From assembly GCA_033977485.1 (NCBI GenBank), contig CM066987.1:85592588-85656587 (forward strand): a stretch of 64,000 nucleotides of DNA, read 5' to 3'. Positions 1 to 11,357 of the stretch are shown here, in pieces; positions within the stretch are counted from its first letter, which is position 1, and every line of letters starts with the position of its first letter. A model generated the notes under the pieces. It had not been told where the DNA came from. It did no database searches and saw only the letters and a program-made list of their open reading frames with translations. Source of the DNA: Hydrangea macrophylla (lineage: Eukaryota > Streptophyta > Magnoliopsida > Cornales > Hydrangeaceae). Position numbers and translations under genes: made by a program.

Positions 1-749
1 CTATATACACAAAAGATTGCTATTAGATTTGTTAGCAACAGTTATAAGGTTTATATTACGACAGTGAAAGAAACTACTCACTATAAAGAAGAACTAACTA
101 AAGTGATGGCCATCTGATTTTTATTTTTTGGTTTTAGATACGTCCAGAAATATTCTGCTAAAGCCAAACCTCCCCGTCAACAGCGAAGGACCTGGACTCT
201 CTGGAATGGGCGCTTGTGGCCCACCAATCCCGAGGTATTTCAACTGTTACCGCTCGGGGTACTCGTGCAGCCCGGGCGTACAGCGTAACAGCTCTCCATG
301 AGGTGCAGTATGACAACCAAGCCACTCAGTAGTTTCCTTATCTGGTCAGAACTCGATTAAGGAAAAGTCTACAGTTTCCTAAGCCACTTAGGGAACTCTC
401 CTAATTGTGAAGATTAATTGCAATCAGATTAGGATTCCAAATCTAATTGTTACCATGTACAGGCGGACTTTTATACCTATAAAAGGGACTGCCTACCCTC
501 GTTAAGGGGGATCGCATTCTTAATCTACAGAATAGCAGTTCATTTTCATTTATACACATATACCCGGCCGATTTCATTGGTAGTGCCGCCCAAATTGTTG
601 GCTCACCAAGCCTGCCGGTGATCTGTTAGTAGAGCGCTCCGACGCACCCATGGACGTAGGTCACCTCATTAACAGGGCCGAACCATATACAATTTATTGT
701 GTCACAATATCTCTCTCTGAATCTCTCTTACTAATTTTTGGAATCATCA
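1..749 (+). mobile_element. 5' LTR end region of a Tat-lineage Ty3/gypsy element (left boundary not resolved)
   Basis: This stretch ends in CA one base before a primer binding site, so its right part is the 5' LTR of the element that follows. A TATA box (TATAAAA, 478-484) is followed by a GC-richer leader, as in an LTR promoter, U3 to R. The left edge of the LTR was not found. No 3' LTR copy is visible downstream to compare it with, so the first 150 bases or so may be older flanking DNA. No gene is seen here. Confidence 0.6.
478..484 (+). promoter_or_regulatory. LTR TATA box
   Basis: TATAAAA lies about 270 bp before the LTR end, in the position expected of the Pol II promoter driving the Tat-type element. 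This is inferred from position and motif only. Confidence 0.5.
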
Positions 750-750
750 G

Positions 751-770
751 TTTGGCACCGTCTGTGGGAA
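751..770 (+). other. Primer binding site of the Tat-type retrotransposon
   Basis: TTTGGCACCGTCTGTGGGAA lies one base after the LTR's terminal CA. This is the sequence type found at tRNA primer binding sites of plant Tat-lineage Ty3/gypsy elements, here with a small change from the more usual TTTGGCGCCGTC. Reverse transcription of the element would have been primed here. Confidence 0.75.
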
Positions 771-810
771 ACGAAAAGTTTTTCACTAATAAATTTCTTG
801 ACTGATCAAC

Positions 811-2245
811 ATGCCACAGAATAAGGGTAAGAAAAATACTGCTCTGGTCGGTCAGAAAAACTTGCAGCTCGAGCAACAGGCCGCCTCCATGACCTCCGAG
901 TAGGTGACAGTAGCGCTCGAGAAGCTTCTGGAAGGCCAACGGCAAACCCAGCAGCAAATCAAAGCATTGTTGGCCTTGCAGGAGAAGCAACCTTAATCAG
1001 ATAACCAGATCGGGAAGAGTGCCCTCGACCATGAGCCCCTAAGAGTCTGGAACCATACCCACTCTACGCCGGTATCCCCGTCGGATTGGGAACACGCCCA
1101 GGATGGTGACCGCAGCAGAGCGCCCAGGCGCACCAGAAGGCAAGCTCAGACCAATCCTCATTGGGTGAAAGATGCCAAAGACATCATCAATAGGTGACAC
1201 ACCACCAGGAGGGAGGGATCAGGGCTAAAGCCCCGGGAATCAGCCAAAGACCCTCCGGCCCAGAGCCGGGGAGATCTTAGGCATATGATTACCCAAAGCC
1301 GGAGCCAGATTCTATCCCCAAGGGCGATGCACTTCGAGGATGAAGCATCATCATCAGACTCGACGTATCGCTCCGATATGGAAGGGAGGCCCGTGCGAGA
1401 TGTAAAGGCCTAAATCAAGGACTTGCAACAACAAATCAAAAAATTAATCCGCAGGCAGCGTCATGGCCATACCAACACGGAGACCGAGTCTCCCTATACC
1501 ACTCGGATCACAGGATTCCCCATCCCGTGAAAGTTTAAGCCACCGCATCTCAGTTCTTATTACAGGATAGGGAGCCCAGTGGATCACGTTCGCACCTACA
1601 GGGCCCAGATGGCGCTGGTCACCACTGTCGATGAATTACTGTGCCTGGATTTCCCTAACACTCTCAAAGGGCCAGCCGTGGGAGTATGTGGACCGCTTCA
1701 ATTAGCAGACGCTCCAGATCCACAATTTGAACGAAACAACAGCCATCATGGCCTTCTGCTCGGGAGTTCAGCACACCAAAGTTGCTACGTCGTTCCACCG
1801 AGACCGACCGGCAACCCTGGTGGAGCTCTCAGAGAGGGTCAGAAAGTATATAGACACAGAAGAATTTCTAAAGTCCAAACGAACCGGCTTCGTGGGAGAT
1901 GAGTCCCTGAAAGCCAAGCAGAGGCATGAGGGCTCTGAGAAGGGCCCGATAAAAAAGCCCTGGCAAGACTAGTAGAGAGGAGGTCAGGATCAGCCCCAGA
2001 TTGCTTTCACGCCTCTGTCTTGACCAATCCATAAAGTCATGGCCGCCGCCGAGGCACAGAGGTTGCTTCAACAATCGGCAAAACTAAAAGCCCTGCCCGG
2101 AAAGAGGAATCGGGATAAGTTTTGCCACTTCCATAGAGACCACGGTCATGACACAGAGGATTGCTTCAAGTTGAAGATAGCCATAGAAAAACTGATTGAG
2201 CGGGGTCATCTTACAGAATACATCACGATAGATGAACGGCCTTAG
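811..2245 (+). pseudogene. Tat-type gag, broken
   Basis: Gag is the structural protein of retrotransposon particles. The reading frame opens with an ATG at 811 followed by a lysine-rich start, but meets a stop at 901 and several more stops and frame changes downstream. The capsid-like core is recognisable at about 1540-1970 (an aromatic-rich segment, a region ending LKGPA, and a segment like ELSERVRKYI). A nucleic-acid-binding region follows at about 2100-2230, containing the knuckle-like CHFHRDHGHDTEDC seen in Tat gag proteins. No continuous protein can be made. The family assignment comes from this gag pattern together with the dual RNase H and the antisense ORF further on. Confidence 0.8.
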
Positions 2246-2419
2246 CAGGGAGCTCGAGCACCTGATCAAATACAACCTCTTGGTCAAATCAACGTGATCT
2301 CCAGAGGAACGTCGGGCGGCGGGGATTCACAATCAGCAAGGAAGAGGCATGCTCGGGCATTTTGGGCGGATGTCTGGCAAGTTCAATCCACCACTCCCCG
2401 CCAGCTAACGTATTGACAT

Positions 2420-3072
2420 TTACCTCTGACGATACGCAAGGCATCCACTGCCCCTACGACGACCCGTTAGTTGTGACGCTCTCCATAGCTAATTACGTGG
2501 TCTAAAGGGTGTTGGTAGACACAGGAGACTCGATCAATATCATGTTCATGTTAGCGTTTGATCAGTTTGGAATGTCCAGGGATCGGCTCCGTCTAGTAGC
2601 TACTCCCCTGGTGGGTTTTAACAGATCCAACACCCAGCCACTCAGTGCCATGGAGCTCCCTGTTCTTATGGGAGCTTACCCTCAACAGATCTCCCTGCTG
2701 GCAAACTTTGTAATTGTGGAGGCCCCATCTGCCTACAATGTCATTCTCGAGAGGCCTACATTCAACAAAGCCAGGGCCGTCGTCCCTATTCATAGCCTGA
2801 TAGTTAAGTTCCCAACCCCTCATAGACCCGGGAGCCTGCGTGGAGATCAGGCGACTGCCCAGAGTTGCTATGTCTGTTCCCTTCACTGGGAAGTCATCAC
2901 ACAAACATTGAACGTCCAGGAGATGGACCCGAGGGATCAGAATGATAGAGTGGGCCCGATCAAAGAACTCGAACAAGTGGCATTGGACCCACAACTCCCA
3001 GACCGAACGGTTAGCATCGGTACCCTGCTGGAGCCCTGCTTTAGGGAGAAGTTGATTCAATTCCTACAATAG
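2420..3072 (+). pseudogene. Tat-type aspartic protease, broken
   Basis: The retroviral-type aspartic protease matures Gag-Pol. The active-site segment reads LVDTGDSIN at about 2508-2540, a recognisable LVDTG triad. It is preceded by the conserved stretch around IHCPYDDPLVV and by an in-frame stop at about 2503. The following residues (ILERPTFNKARAVV) match the family pattern around the second half of the protease. The continuous part runs from 2509 to 3072. It lies in order between gag and reverse transcriptase. It is degenerate and not expected to be functional. Confidence 0.75.
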
Positions 3073-3648
3073 AGTCAGGATGTGTTTGCTTGGTGTCATG
3101 AAGATATTCCCGGGATTGATCCCGGCCGGTGAAGCAGAAAAGACGGGGCATGGCCTCCGAGAGGCAAAAGGCGGTGTGCGAGGAGGTAGAGAAGCTCCTT
3201 AAAGCCCAATCTTTCCGAGAGGTCCACTATCCCAACTGGTTAGCAAATGTAGTACTTGTCAAGAAAAGCAATGGGAAGTAGAGGATGTGTGTGGACTTCA
3301 CTGACCTGAACAAAGCCTGCCCCAAGGACTGCTATCCACTACCCAGGATAGATCTCCTTATGGATTCCACAACTGCCATTCGCTCCTCTCGTTCATGGAC
3401 GCCTACTCTGAGTATAATCAGATCAGCATGTACCCCAGGGACGAAGAAAAGACCTCATTCATCATGGATCAGGGGACCTACTGCTACAAAATCATGCCCT
3501 TCGGCCTCAAAAATGACGGGGCAACTTATCAACGCCTAGTCAATTACATGTTCAAATACTTAATCGGGAAATCAATGGAGGTATATGTTGATGATCTACT
3601 GGTCAAAAGCCGAGATGAGTTTGACCCTCCAGAACATTTGGTCGGGGC
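3073..3648 (+). pseudogene. Tat-type reverse transcriptase, N-terminal part, broken
   Basis: The N-terminal RT landmarks are present: RMCVDFTDLNKACPKD at about 3282-3330, then MPFGLKNDGATYQR near 3495-3530, then the catalytic YVDD at 3584-3595. A TGG-to-TAG type stop lies at 3279-3281, just before RMCVDF. The reading frame also shifts inside the palm region (3370-3400). Right after YVDDLLVKSRDE the gene is cut at 3648 by insertion of an Ogre-like LTR. The rest of the RT resumes at 7995, so the two halves once formed one gene. Confidence 0.85.
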
Positions 3649-3985
3649 TATAGACACCCCGATTTTGACCAAACGTCGAATTAAGGAGAGTGTTACCTCT
3701 AGGATCCGATGATGACAATGTCCGGCTAACCTAGGACTTCTAAAGATGATTCAAGCTCTTCGAAAGACTCTCCAACCTAAACAAAAAAGCAAAAAAATGA
3801 TAATGAAAGAAAAAAAAAGGAAGAAAGAGGCAGAACGGCACTTGAGCCAATTTACGGCAGTCACGGGCTGCCGCTGCGGCAGTCTCTGGACTGCCGGACG
3901 GCATTCCGTGAATGCCGCGAATTTCAGCAAGTGCCGCAAAAAATGAATTTTTACAAAATAACGACAGTCCTTGGAGTTGTCCGCG

Positions 3986-5679
3986 TGTGGATATCGCAAT
4001 TTTTCTTTAATTTTACCCACAACTTTTCTTTTAAAATTCTTTCTCAAAATCAATTTAAAAAACAAATGAGTCGCCACTTAATTTTTAAAAGGAAAAATTA
4101 AGAAACCATTTTAAAAAAACTGATCTTTTGCGAAACCAAAGATTAAACTAGGTCCGGGGATTATGGAATGAGAAGGGAAGGAGCCCGTCGGACTAAAACA
4201 CCCCTTCTCATCCTATCTCGCGATAGGCCTCTACTTAACATCCTCTTAATCGATTTATCCAAACCATGGTAGGGGATTGGATTCATCTACTTGTTCTTAT
4301 TAAAATGATGATCAACTTTAAATCTCATGTGAATCATAAGCTTACATGAGACTAAAAGATCAAACTCATGAGATTCAAGTAAGATATGGAAGATCCCCAA
4401 GAGTCTTAAGAGAAGAACATAAACAAGAAAAAGAGAAGAAGAATCAAAGAACTAGCTCATGAACTTCAAGAGGATATAGAGAAGACCCCATGAAATTCCA
4501 AGTTAGAGAATCCAATTCATGAATATGGACTTGGATCCACCTATTTGTTTACAAAGTGAAGTGATGATCAAACTTTGACTCCCATGTGAAGCATAAGCTT
4601 ACATGAGATTCAAAAGATCAAACTCAAGAGCTTTCAAGAGAGATATTGAAGATCTCCAAGAATCTCAAGAGAAAAGTATAAACAAAAAGAGGAAATGAAA
4701 TCAAGAAAGCTAAGAGAGCAAGTGCTCTAAATCCATAAAAAAAACTAACAAGAGTAGAGTTTCACCTCCAAGACTATCCTCAAGCTTCTATATTTTGAAG
4801 ATCTTCCAAGTTCTTCTTTCAAGTTCTCCTCCCAATGTTCTCTCTTCTACCCAAATATTCTTCTCTCAAAAGTTCCCCTAAATTCCTCTTAAATTCCCCC
4901 AGTATTTTTTTTTTCTTTTTGGTCTCTTCCCCCCTCATCTCAATAAAGATACCTCTTCTTATATAGACAAAAATACCTAGGTAATTTCAGTGAATTCAGA
5001 GTAAAAAATAGTTGTAAATATAATATTTGGTGGTACAATGTGTACTTTCTGAAAATAGACAGATTGCTGCACGGGGCGGCAGTCAAAAATCTTTTGCGAC
5101 AGTCAGTGGATGTCGCTGCGGCACTCCGTGAAAGCCGCGGCGGCATTCCATGACTGCCGCGCGGCTCTCAGTAAGTGCCGCGCAAAATTATTGATTGCCC
5201 CATCTTTGTTAACCTTACTTTATCAGTTTTTTTGTTTTTATCCACATACATATACGTATTGTACTACAAAATACGGACTTTAAAAGCAAACGGCAGTCAG
5301 AAAATGTCGGCGGCACTTAGTAAATGCCGGGCCGGCATTCTGTGACTGCCAGTCGGCACTCACTGAATGCCGTTCGGCACTCACTGAGTGCCGCGAAATA
5401 CTGCCGTGTGCCGGTTTTTGTTGAACTTCCCTTTTTAGGTCTTTTCTTTCTTCCTTTTTCTTAAAGAAACTTATTTTCGAAGATCTTTTCCAAAAATGGT
5501 GTTTTATACCTGAATTCCCCTAAATACCTGGTATTTTCTTCTTTCTGTGAAATTTTATTGCGTTTAGAGAACTTTCTGAAGAGCTTGGGATACTTCGAAT
5601 CTTTCGGTCCTTATCATCATCGGACTTGGAGGTGACACTCTCCTAAATTCGACGTTAGGTCAAAATTAGGGTGTCTACA
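3986..5679 (-). mobile_element. Nested, inverted solo LTR of the same Ogre-like family
   Basis: Read on the - strand, this copy begins TGTAGACACC at 5679 and ends at 3986 with the family terminus (TATCCACA in reverse). It is flanked by an exact 5-bp duplication CCGCG (3981-3985 and 5680-5684). It therefore inserted into the older LTR, inside that LTR's own GGCA/TGCC hairpin array. It is about 1.7 kb against about 3 kb for the full copy, so it carries internal deletion. Its TATA box is at 4958-4965 on the - strand. Confidence 0.9.
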
Positions 5680-5897
5680 CCGCGGCATTCATTGAGTGCC
5701 GCATCGACATTTAGTGAATGCCGCAACGGCAATCACTGAGTGCCGTTCTGGCATTTACTGAGTGCCGCTTCCATCTCCAGTGGGTGCCGCGTTTTTGTAA
5801 CAGACAGCTATAATACAGCACGTTTTGTACTATCAAAAGGATGCCTGAATTAGGGGTTTTAGTCCTGAAATGACTGAAATACCCCTCTAAAATTGCC

Positions 5898-5905
5898 TAT
5901 AAATA
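5898..5905 (+). promoter_or_regulatory. TATA box of the outer Ogre-like LTR
   Basis: TATAAATA follows the second block of GGCA/TGCC hairpin motifs (5682-5800) by about 100 bp. The same order, hairpins then TATA, is seen in the four other family members of this window. Confidence 0.55.
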
Positions 5906-7994
5906 GAGGATTAATATTCACTTGTAAGGGGTTGAGATTTTTTTTCAATCTAGAGGTTATATAAGTGTTCTCCTTGCCTTAATTTTCATAATTAGGAGTG
6001 AGTTTAGAATAGTTTAAAGAAAGAGTTGTGTGAATTAGTGTGGAAGAGCTTGATTAGTCTTTGGAAGTTCTCCAAAATCACCAAGTTGAGGATACTTTAG
6101 AGGTAAACTCTAGAATAATTAGCCTTTGTCCAAATTTAATTATAGTATGCATTGAGTTCTTTAGTTTCCTTTTTTTATTTTTTTTTTTGTGTTCATCCCT
6201 TGGATTCATAAGACTTTCAATGTCTTACTTGAATCTCTTAGCTTAAAATCCCTTAATCTCCTTGTAATCTTGTGATTCATAAGGGGACTAAGGTTGATGC
6301 TAGAATATTTAGCATAATGGACTTAAACCTATCTTCATGGTTTGAGGCTTGTTATGATTAAGGTTCGTGAAGTTCTTCTATACTTCTTTGAAATTTACAA
6401 ATATGAATATATTTAGTCACCACCAAATGGTAGGAAAATTAGCTTTAGACAAGCCCAATTCCATGGTTTACTTGTCTAAGTTGATAGGAATGAAGTGAAT
6501 TAACCCAATGAGCAGTGAGTTCACAATCTATTTCTGATCATGGATTTTTAGCCGAACATCGAACTGTTGGAATGGAATGAAACCAACGGAAAAGTATTTA
6601 TAACTCAAAGTTCTACCACTGTAATTTTTGTTTTAAGGTAGTTTCATATTTTGAGTGGTTTGATCAAGGGTTTTGTGGAACAACCATAATCTGTCCAGAG
6701 TTTCAGAATAGTAACACTCTTTTGAAATAAGCAAATCAAAACCTTAATCAACCACTGTTGACCCAAAATATATTTTTCTAAGTAGGTTAATGTGTTAGGA
6801 AGCTACCCTAAAAAGAACAAAGCATTTTTGATGTTTTTACTATTTTTAGAAAATCGTGTAAGAACTCTGGACAGAGGGTTGTAGAATCCTGAGTGATGTC
6901 TGGTTTTTGTCTAATTCCCGGAGATCTAACCGTTGAAACTTTGATTTTCTTTTTGGGTTAAAAACTAGACACATAGAGGCATCTTGTGTCCAAATTTCAC
7001 TAAGATCAATTCCTGGGAACCATGCTTTTTATTTCTTTGAAGTTCTGATCTGCTCTCAACAATTTTCATAATTCTGTAATAATTTTGATCAATCTTATAA
7101 ATAATGGCTTAGATGATATTTTCACGAGTTAAGGTTCAAACCATGTTTCAATAACGATTAGTTAAGCTTGAATTTAAAGTTTAAGTGACCTAAATCAATA
7201 AGTATTTCATGACTTCTTCTTGTTTATGTTTACATTCATTCATGTGACTCGACATTTATAATTAGGATTCGTTTACTTTAGTTTAATTACATTTGATAGA
7301 TTTAGGTTAGAGGCCTAGGATCATTATTCAATTTTACGTGCTATATATCATGTGGACTAACCCTTGTTTTGTAGCGCTGATGAGGTATGACTTTTCGACT
7401 CTCCCTTAGCTTAACTTTTTTTTTGATTTCATCGATTTTATGACCTCATGCGAGACACATTAGAATTAGGATCTTGCCTTATGTGAATACATGTGATTAG
7501 AGACTCTTTTCTAGGATTTTCTTTCATTTGTATGCATTGTACGTTTAATATCGCGGCTGGACCCCGGCTAAGTTCTCTTGTTCCCTATTGCATATCATAT
7601 TGCTTGCTACTTGAATTATGTGGTTCTTGAATGATATTTTATCACTTGTAATCTTACACCCTTTAGACATGCTTTTGTAATGTATATTTATACATATGTA
7701 TTAGTTGAGGGCACATTTAAATTAATAATTCGATTAAAAGGATGTTAAGTAGAGGCCTATCGCGAGATAGGATGAGAAGGGGTGTTTTAGTCCGATGGAC
7801 TCCTTCCCTTCTCATTCCATAATCCCCAGACCTAGTCAATCTTTGGTTTCGCAAAAAGATCAATTGCTTTAAAATAGGTTTATTAATTTCCCCTTAAAAA
7901 ATTAAGTGGCGACTCATTTGTTTTGAATTTGAAAATTTAAAAGAATTTTAAAAGAAAAGCTGTGGGTAAAGGAAAGAAAATTGCGGTATCCACA

Positions 7995-8729
7995 GAGCCT
8001 TCAGCATTTTGAGGAAGTTCGGGACGAGGTTGAACCCGGCCAAGTACACATTTGGTGTCTCATCTGGAAAGTTGTTAGCGCACCTGGTCAGCAGGCGGGG
8101 AATCGAAGCAAACCCTGAGAAAATCTAAGTCGTCATCAACATGCGGTCGCCCAGGCCAACCAGAGAAGTACAAAGTCTGGCCGGACGGGTTGCCGCGTTA
8201 AACAGGTTTGTGTCCCGAGCAACCGATCGGTGCTTACCATTTTTTAAGATCCTCCGCAAGGCTTTTCAGTGGTCAAAAGAGTGCGAGGATGCGTTCCGGG
8301 AGCTTAAGAAATATTTGGCGTCACCCCCTCTACTCTCAACGCCCGTGCCAGGTGAGGAGCTATTCTTGTACTTGGCGGTGTCACCCTCGACAGTCAGCTC
8401 GACACTCATTCGAGAAGAGCACGGGATACAGTTCCTGGTCTACTATATAAGCCGAGCTCTTTAGGGTGCAGAAAGTAGATACTCTCGCATTGAAAAGCTC
8501 GCCTTCGTCCTCATCACTTCAGCTCGGAGACTTCGCCTGTATTTCCAGGCTCATGTTATCATGCTCCTTACGGATCAGCCCCTCCGTAAGATCTTGAGCA
8601 GGCCCGAAACATTCGGAAGGCTCGTCAAGTGGGCCTTGGAGTTAGAAGAATTTGAAGTGGTCTACAGACCCCGCACAACAATCAAGGGACAGGCAGTAGC
8701 AGATTTCCTTATTGAATTCACATACTAAG
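7995..8729 (+). pseudogene. Tat-type RT C-terminus and RT-linked RNase H, broken
   Basis: This continues the RT cut at 3648. The thumb-side motif region reads LNPAKYTFGVSSGK and then RRGIEANPEK at about 8030-8125. The connection and RNase H part follow with VYYISRAL, a stop at 8462-8464, then ESRYSRIEKLAFVL and LTDQPLRKIL. The piece ends VADFLIEF before a stop near 8727. The order is that of Ty3/gypsy Pol. It is degenerate and lacks a continuous frame. Confidence 0.85.
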
Positions 8730-8759
8730 AAGACCCAGTTGAAGAGCTCGACCCACCGG

Positions 8760-9290
8760 TCCTACCGCCCGGTTTGCAATCAGACTTCCTAACCTGGGTA
8801 CTCTATATAGACGGATCATCCAACAAATAGGGAAGTGGAGCAGGGATCATTCTAACCATGCTCGACGAGATTCAGCTTGAGTATGGGCTAAGGTTCTAAT
8901 TCAAACCTCCAATAACGAGGCCGAGTATGAAGCCCTCTTGGCCGGATTACAACTAGCCGCTTCAATGGGTGCATCGCAGGTCCAGGGGTATAGTGACTCT
9001 CAGCTCATAGTAAATCAAGTCAACCAAGAGTACGAGGCTCGGGAAGATAACATGATAGCTTATCTAGCCCTTATCCGAGCAGTTTCAAAGCAGCTTCAGG
9101 GGTTCTCCGTCACACAGATATCGAGGGAGAAGAACACTAGAGCCGACCGGTTAGCCCACCTCGCCTCATCCTTTGAATCAGACTTGCTCGGGATAAGGAT
9201 AGAGTACCTACCAAAGCCAAGTGTGATCAGCTCAAAGTGCATGCAGGTAGAACCGGCCGTCCCCGGACCTAGCTGGATGGACCCGATCAT
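8760..9290 (+). pseudogene. Second (archaeal-type) RNase H module of a Tat element, broken
   Basis: A second RNase H follows the RT-linked one. The first strand reads LYIDGSSNK around 8800-8830 and is followed by a stop. Later come SDSQLIVNQV and ADRLAHLAS in the ORF that opens at 8938. Possession of two RNase H domains is an established trait of the Tat lineage, so this supports the family call. The acidic residues in YIDGS and SDSQ are still visible, but the frame is interrupted at about 8828 and 8898. Confidence 0.8.
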
Positions 9291-10505
9291 CGCATTTCTG
9301 GTAACAGGCGTGTTGCCAGAAGGTAAGGAGGAAGCCCGTCGGGTTAAATACCGAGCGGCAAGATACCACATTGTTGATGGAATCCTCTACAAAAGAGGAT
9401 TCTCTATACCGTATCTCCGATGTGTCTATCCTACACAGGTTTAAGGGGTGTTGCACGAAATTCATGAAGGGGTGTGCGGGAACCACATCGGAGGCCGGGC
9501 ACTCTCACGAAAAGCCTTGCTACAAGGATACTACTAGCCGACCATGGCCAGAGACTCTAAAGAATATGTCAAGAGGTGTGATACAAAGGTTTCCTCCCAT
9601 GATCAACCGTCTGGGAGAACTTCAGACGCCAATCTTTAGCCCCTGGCCATTCGCTCAGTGGGGCATTGACATTGTCGGTCCCCTACCAATGGGAAAGGGA
9701 CAAGTTAAGTTCGCTGTCATTGCCGTGGATTACTTCACCAAATGGGCGGAAGCCGAGCCCTTGGCAACAATCACTGAGAGAAAGATGGAAAACTTCGTGG
9801 AGAGGAACATCCTCAGCAGGTTCGGCGTCCCCTGGGTCTTGGTTAGTAATAACGGTAGGCAATTTGACACCCTGATTTTCAGGCAATTCTACTCGGGCTA
9901 TAGGATAACCAATCACTACTCATCCCCCGAACACCCCCAAGTCAATGGCCAAGCTGAGGTGACAAATCGGACTATTCTCCAGTCAATCAAGACAAGGCTC
10001 GAAGGTGCTAAAGGGCTATGGGCAGAAGAGCTACTGACCCTCCTGTGGGCCTACCGCACTATACCCGAGCGGCAACAGGCGAGACGCCGTTCTCTCTATC
10101 CTACGGCTTTGAGGCAGTGGTCCCCATAGAGCTTGGGTTACCTACCTACCGGGTGGCAAATTATAGCAAGCCAGACAATGAAAATGCCCTCAGGGCGGAG
10201 CTCGACCTGGTAGAGGAGAAAAGAGACCGGGCATATCTAAAAGTTACAGCCTACAAGTAGAGAGTGTCCCAGTACTATAATAGCAGGGTGAAGCATCGCA
10301 GTTTCCTGGTGGGGGATCTGGTCCTTAAGGCTGTCAATCAGTCCAAAAAAGTCCCGAGCTATGGCAAGTTGGGGCCAAACTGGGAAGGCCCATATCTAGT
10401 TCCTCGGATAAACTACCCGGGAACCTATTAGTTACAAACTCTGGATGGGTGTGATCTATATCACCCTTAGAATGTGCAACACCTCCACAAGTACCATCAG
10501 TAACA
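9290..10505 (+). pseudogene. Tat-type integrase, broken and catalytically altered
   Basis: Integrase joins element cDNA to the host chromosome. The zinc-finger region (LHEIHEGVCGNH at about 9448-9480) is in a different frame from the core. The core lies in the ORF 9371-10129, with WGIDIVGPLP, YFTKWAEAEPL and SSPEHPQVNGQAE, supplying the first Asp and the final Glu. The second catalytic Asp is missing: codon 9848-9850 reads AAT, giving VSNNG where the family has VSDNG. After 10018 the frame changes and the C-terminal region (TGETPFSLSYGFEAVVP, then a segment near VGDLVLK) continues to about 10500 with further stops. Inactive on two counts. Confidence 0.85.
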
Positions 10506-10635
10506 GTTAGTCATGGGTGGATTAACACTAGTTAGGATACTTGTAGCTCCATTCGAGCAGTCATTATGATTTTTCAAAAAGCAATAAAACGGTTCCTACT
10601 TTGCATCAAGAAACAACCATTGTTAGTATTCTGTG

Positions 10636-10772
10636 CACAAAGACCTCGGGCTAACACCCGAGGCAAAAGACCTTGGCTCAAAACCAAGGCACAAAGACCT
10701 CGGGATAACACCCTAGGCAAAAGACCTTGGCTCAAAACCAAGGCACAAAGACCTCGGTCCTAACCCCGAGGC
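10636..10772 (+). repeat. 54-bp tandem repeat with internal inverted repeats (about 2.5 units)
   Basis: Units start at 10636, 10690 and 10744, an exact 54-bp period. Each unit holds two short dyads, CCTCGGG...CCCGAGG and CCTTGG...CCAAGG, so the transcript would fold into alternating hairpins. The repeat lies just downstream of the integrase region of the Tat element. An ORF can be read through it (10566-10763), but the protein is only the translation of the repeat. Confidence 0.9.
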
Positions 10773-11357
10773 ACCGGCTTCGCTTAGGCCCAACCAGCGG
10801 CGGGGGAAAACCCCCTAGGTGGCTAATGATGGCAAGCCTTAAAAGACCCTACAACCACCCATGTTCCAGGTCGGTTTCCTATGGTCCCTACCTCCTAGAC
10901 ACCTGCCTTAGCAAAATGCTTGGGGGGCAGGGGGATACACCAAACTCAAAAAAAGAAATCACACCGGTCACTAATAGGGCTTGGAATCCTAACATTCCTA
11001 AGTACCTACAGAGGTCAGAGAAAAACCGTCCAATTAGTAAAACAGGATAAATTCCTATAATACACTTGACGGGACCTTCAAACAGGTCAAGAAGACCAGT
11101 TGTTCTACCGGTTATGATCCAAAACCATTTGCTAAGGCAAGGAGTTAAAGAATGGTTAACTAAAAATAAAATTCGGTCGGGGATTGGTAAACTCAGGCAC
11201 ACAAAGTATAGAAACAGTAAACAATTGATGGAAAAAGTGTCCTCTAAGGGCCTTTTCATTAAATACAAAAACTGTACAGTGCTGAGGGGGCAGTTGTAGT
11301 AGCCACCCCCAAAAAAAAACTACAATGAAAAAATGAAAATAAATTATAGGCCGAGGA
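10773..11357 (+). other. Non-coding spacer of the Tat element
   Basis: This 585-bp stretch lies between the tandem repeat and the 3' end of the antisense ORF. It includes a purine-rich run (GAGGGGGCAG, 11284-11293), which could be a polypurine tract, followed by GTAGTAGCCACC. No LTR similar to the 5' LTR follows it, so the polypurine reading is tentative. No coding sequence is supported. Confidence 0.4.

Larger units (their letters stand above)
3649..7994 (+). mobile_element. Solo LTR of an Ogre-like Ty3/gypsy family, inserted in the Tat RT gene
   Basis: The element begins TATAGACACC (family start TGTAGACACC) and ends GTATCCACA, and it sits inside the Tat RT coding sequence. Five bases before it (GGGGC) resemble the bases after it (gagcc), an imperfect target duplication. 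About 2.65 kb remains once the nested insert at 3986-5679 is subtracted, similar to the complete copy at 18002-20966. There is no internal region or second LTR, so this is a solo LTR left by recombination. The Ogre-like label comes from the related copy at 46954-49742, which is followed by an Ogre-like primer site and gag. Confidence 0.85.

Noticed and set aside
2593..3060. 155-codon - strand ORF
   Set aside because: Shadow of the Tat protease region on the + strand.
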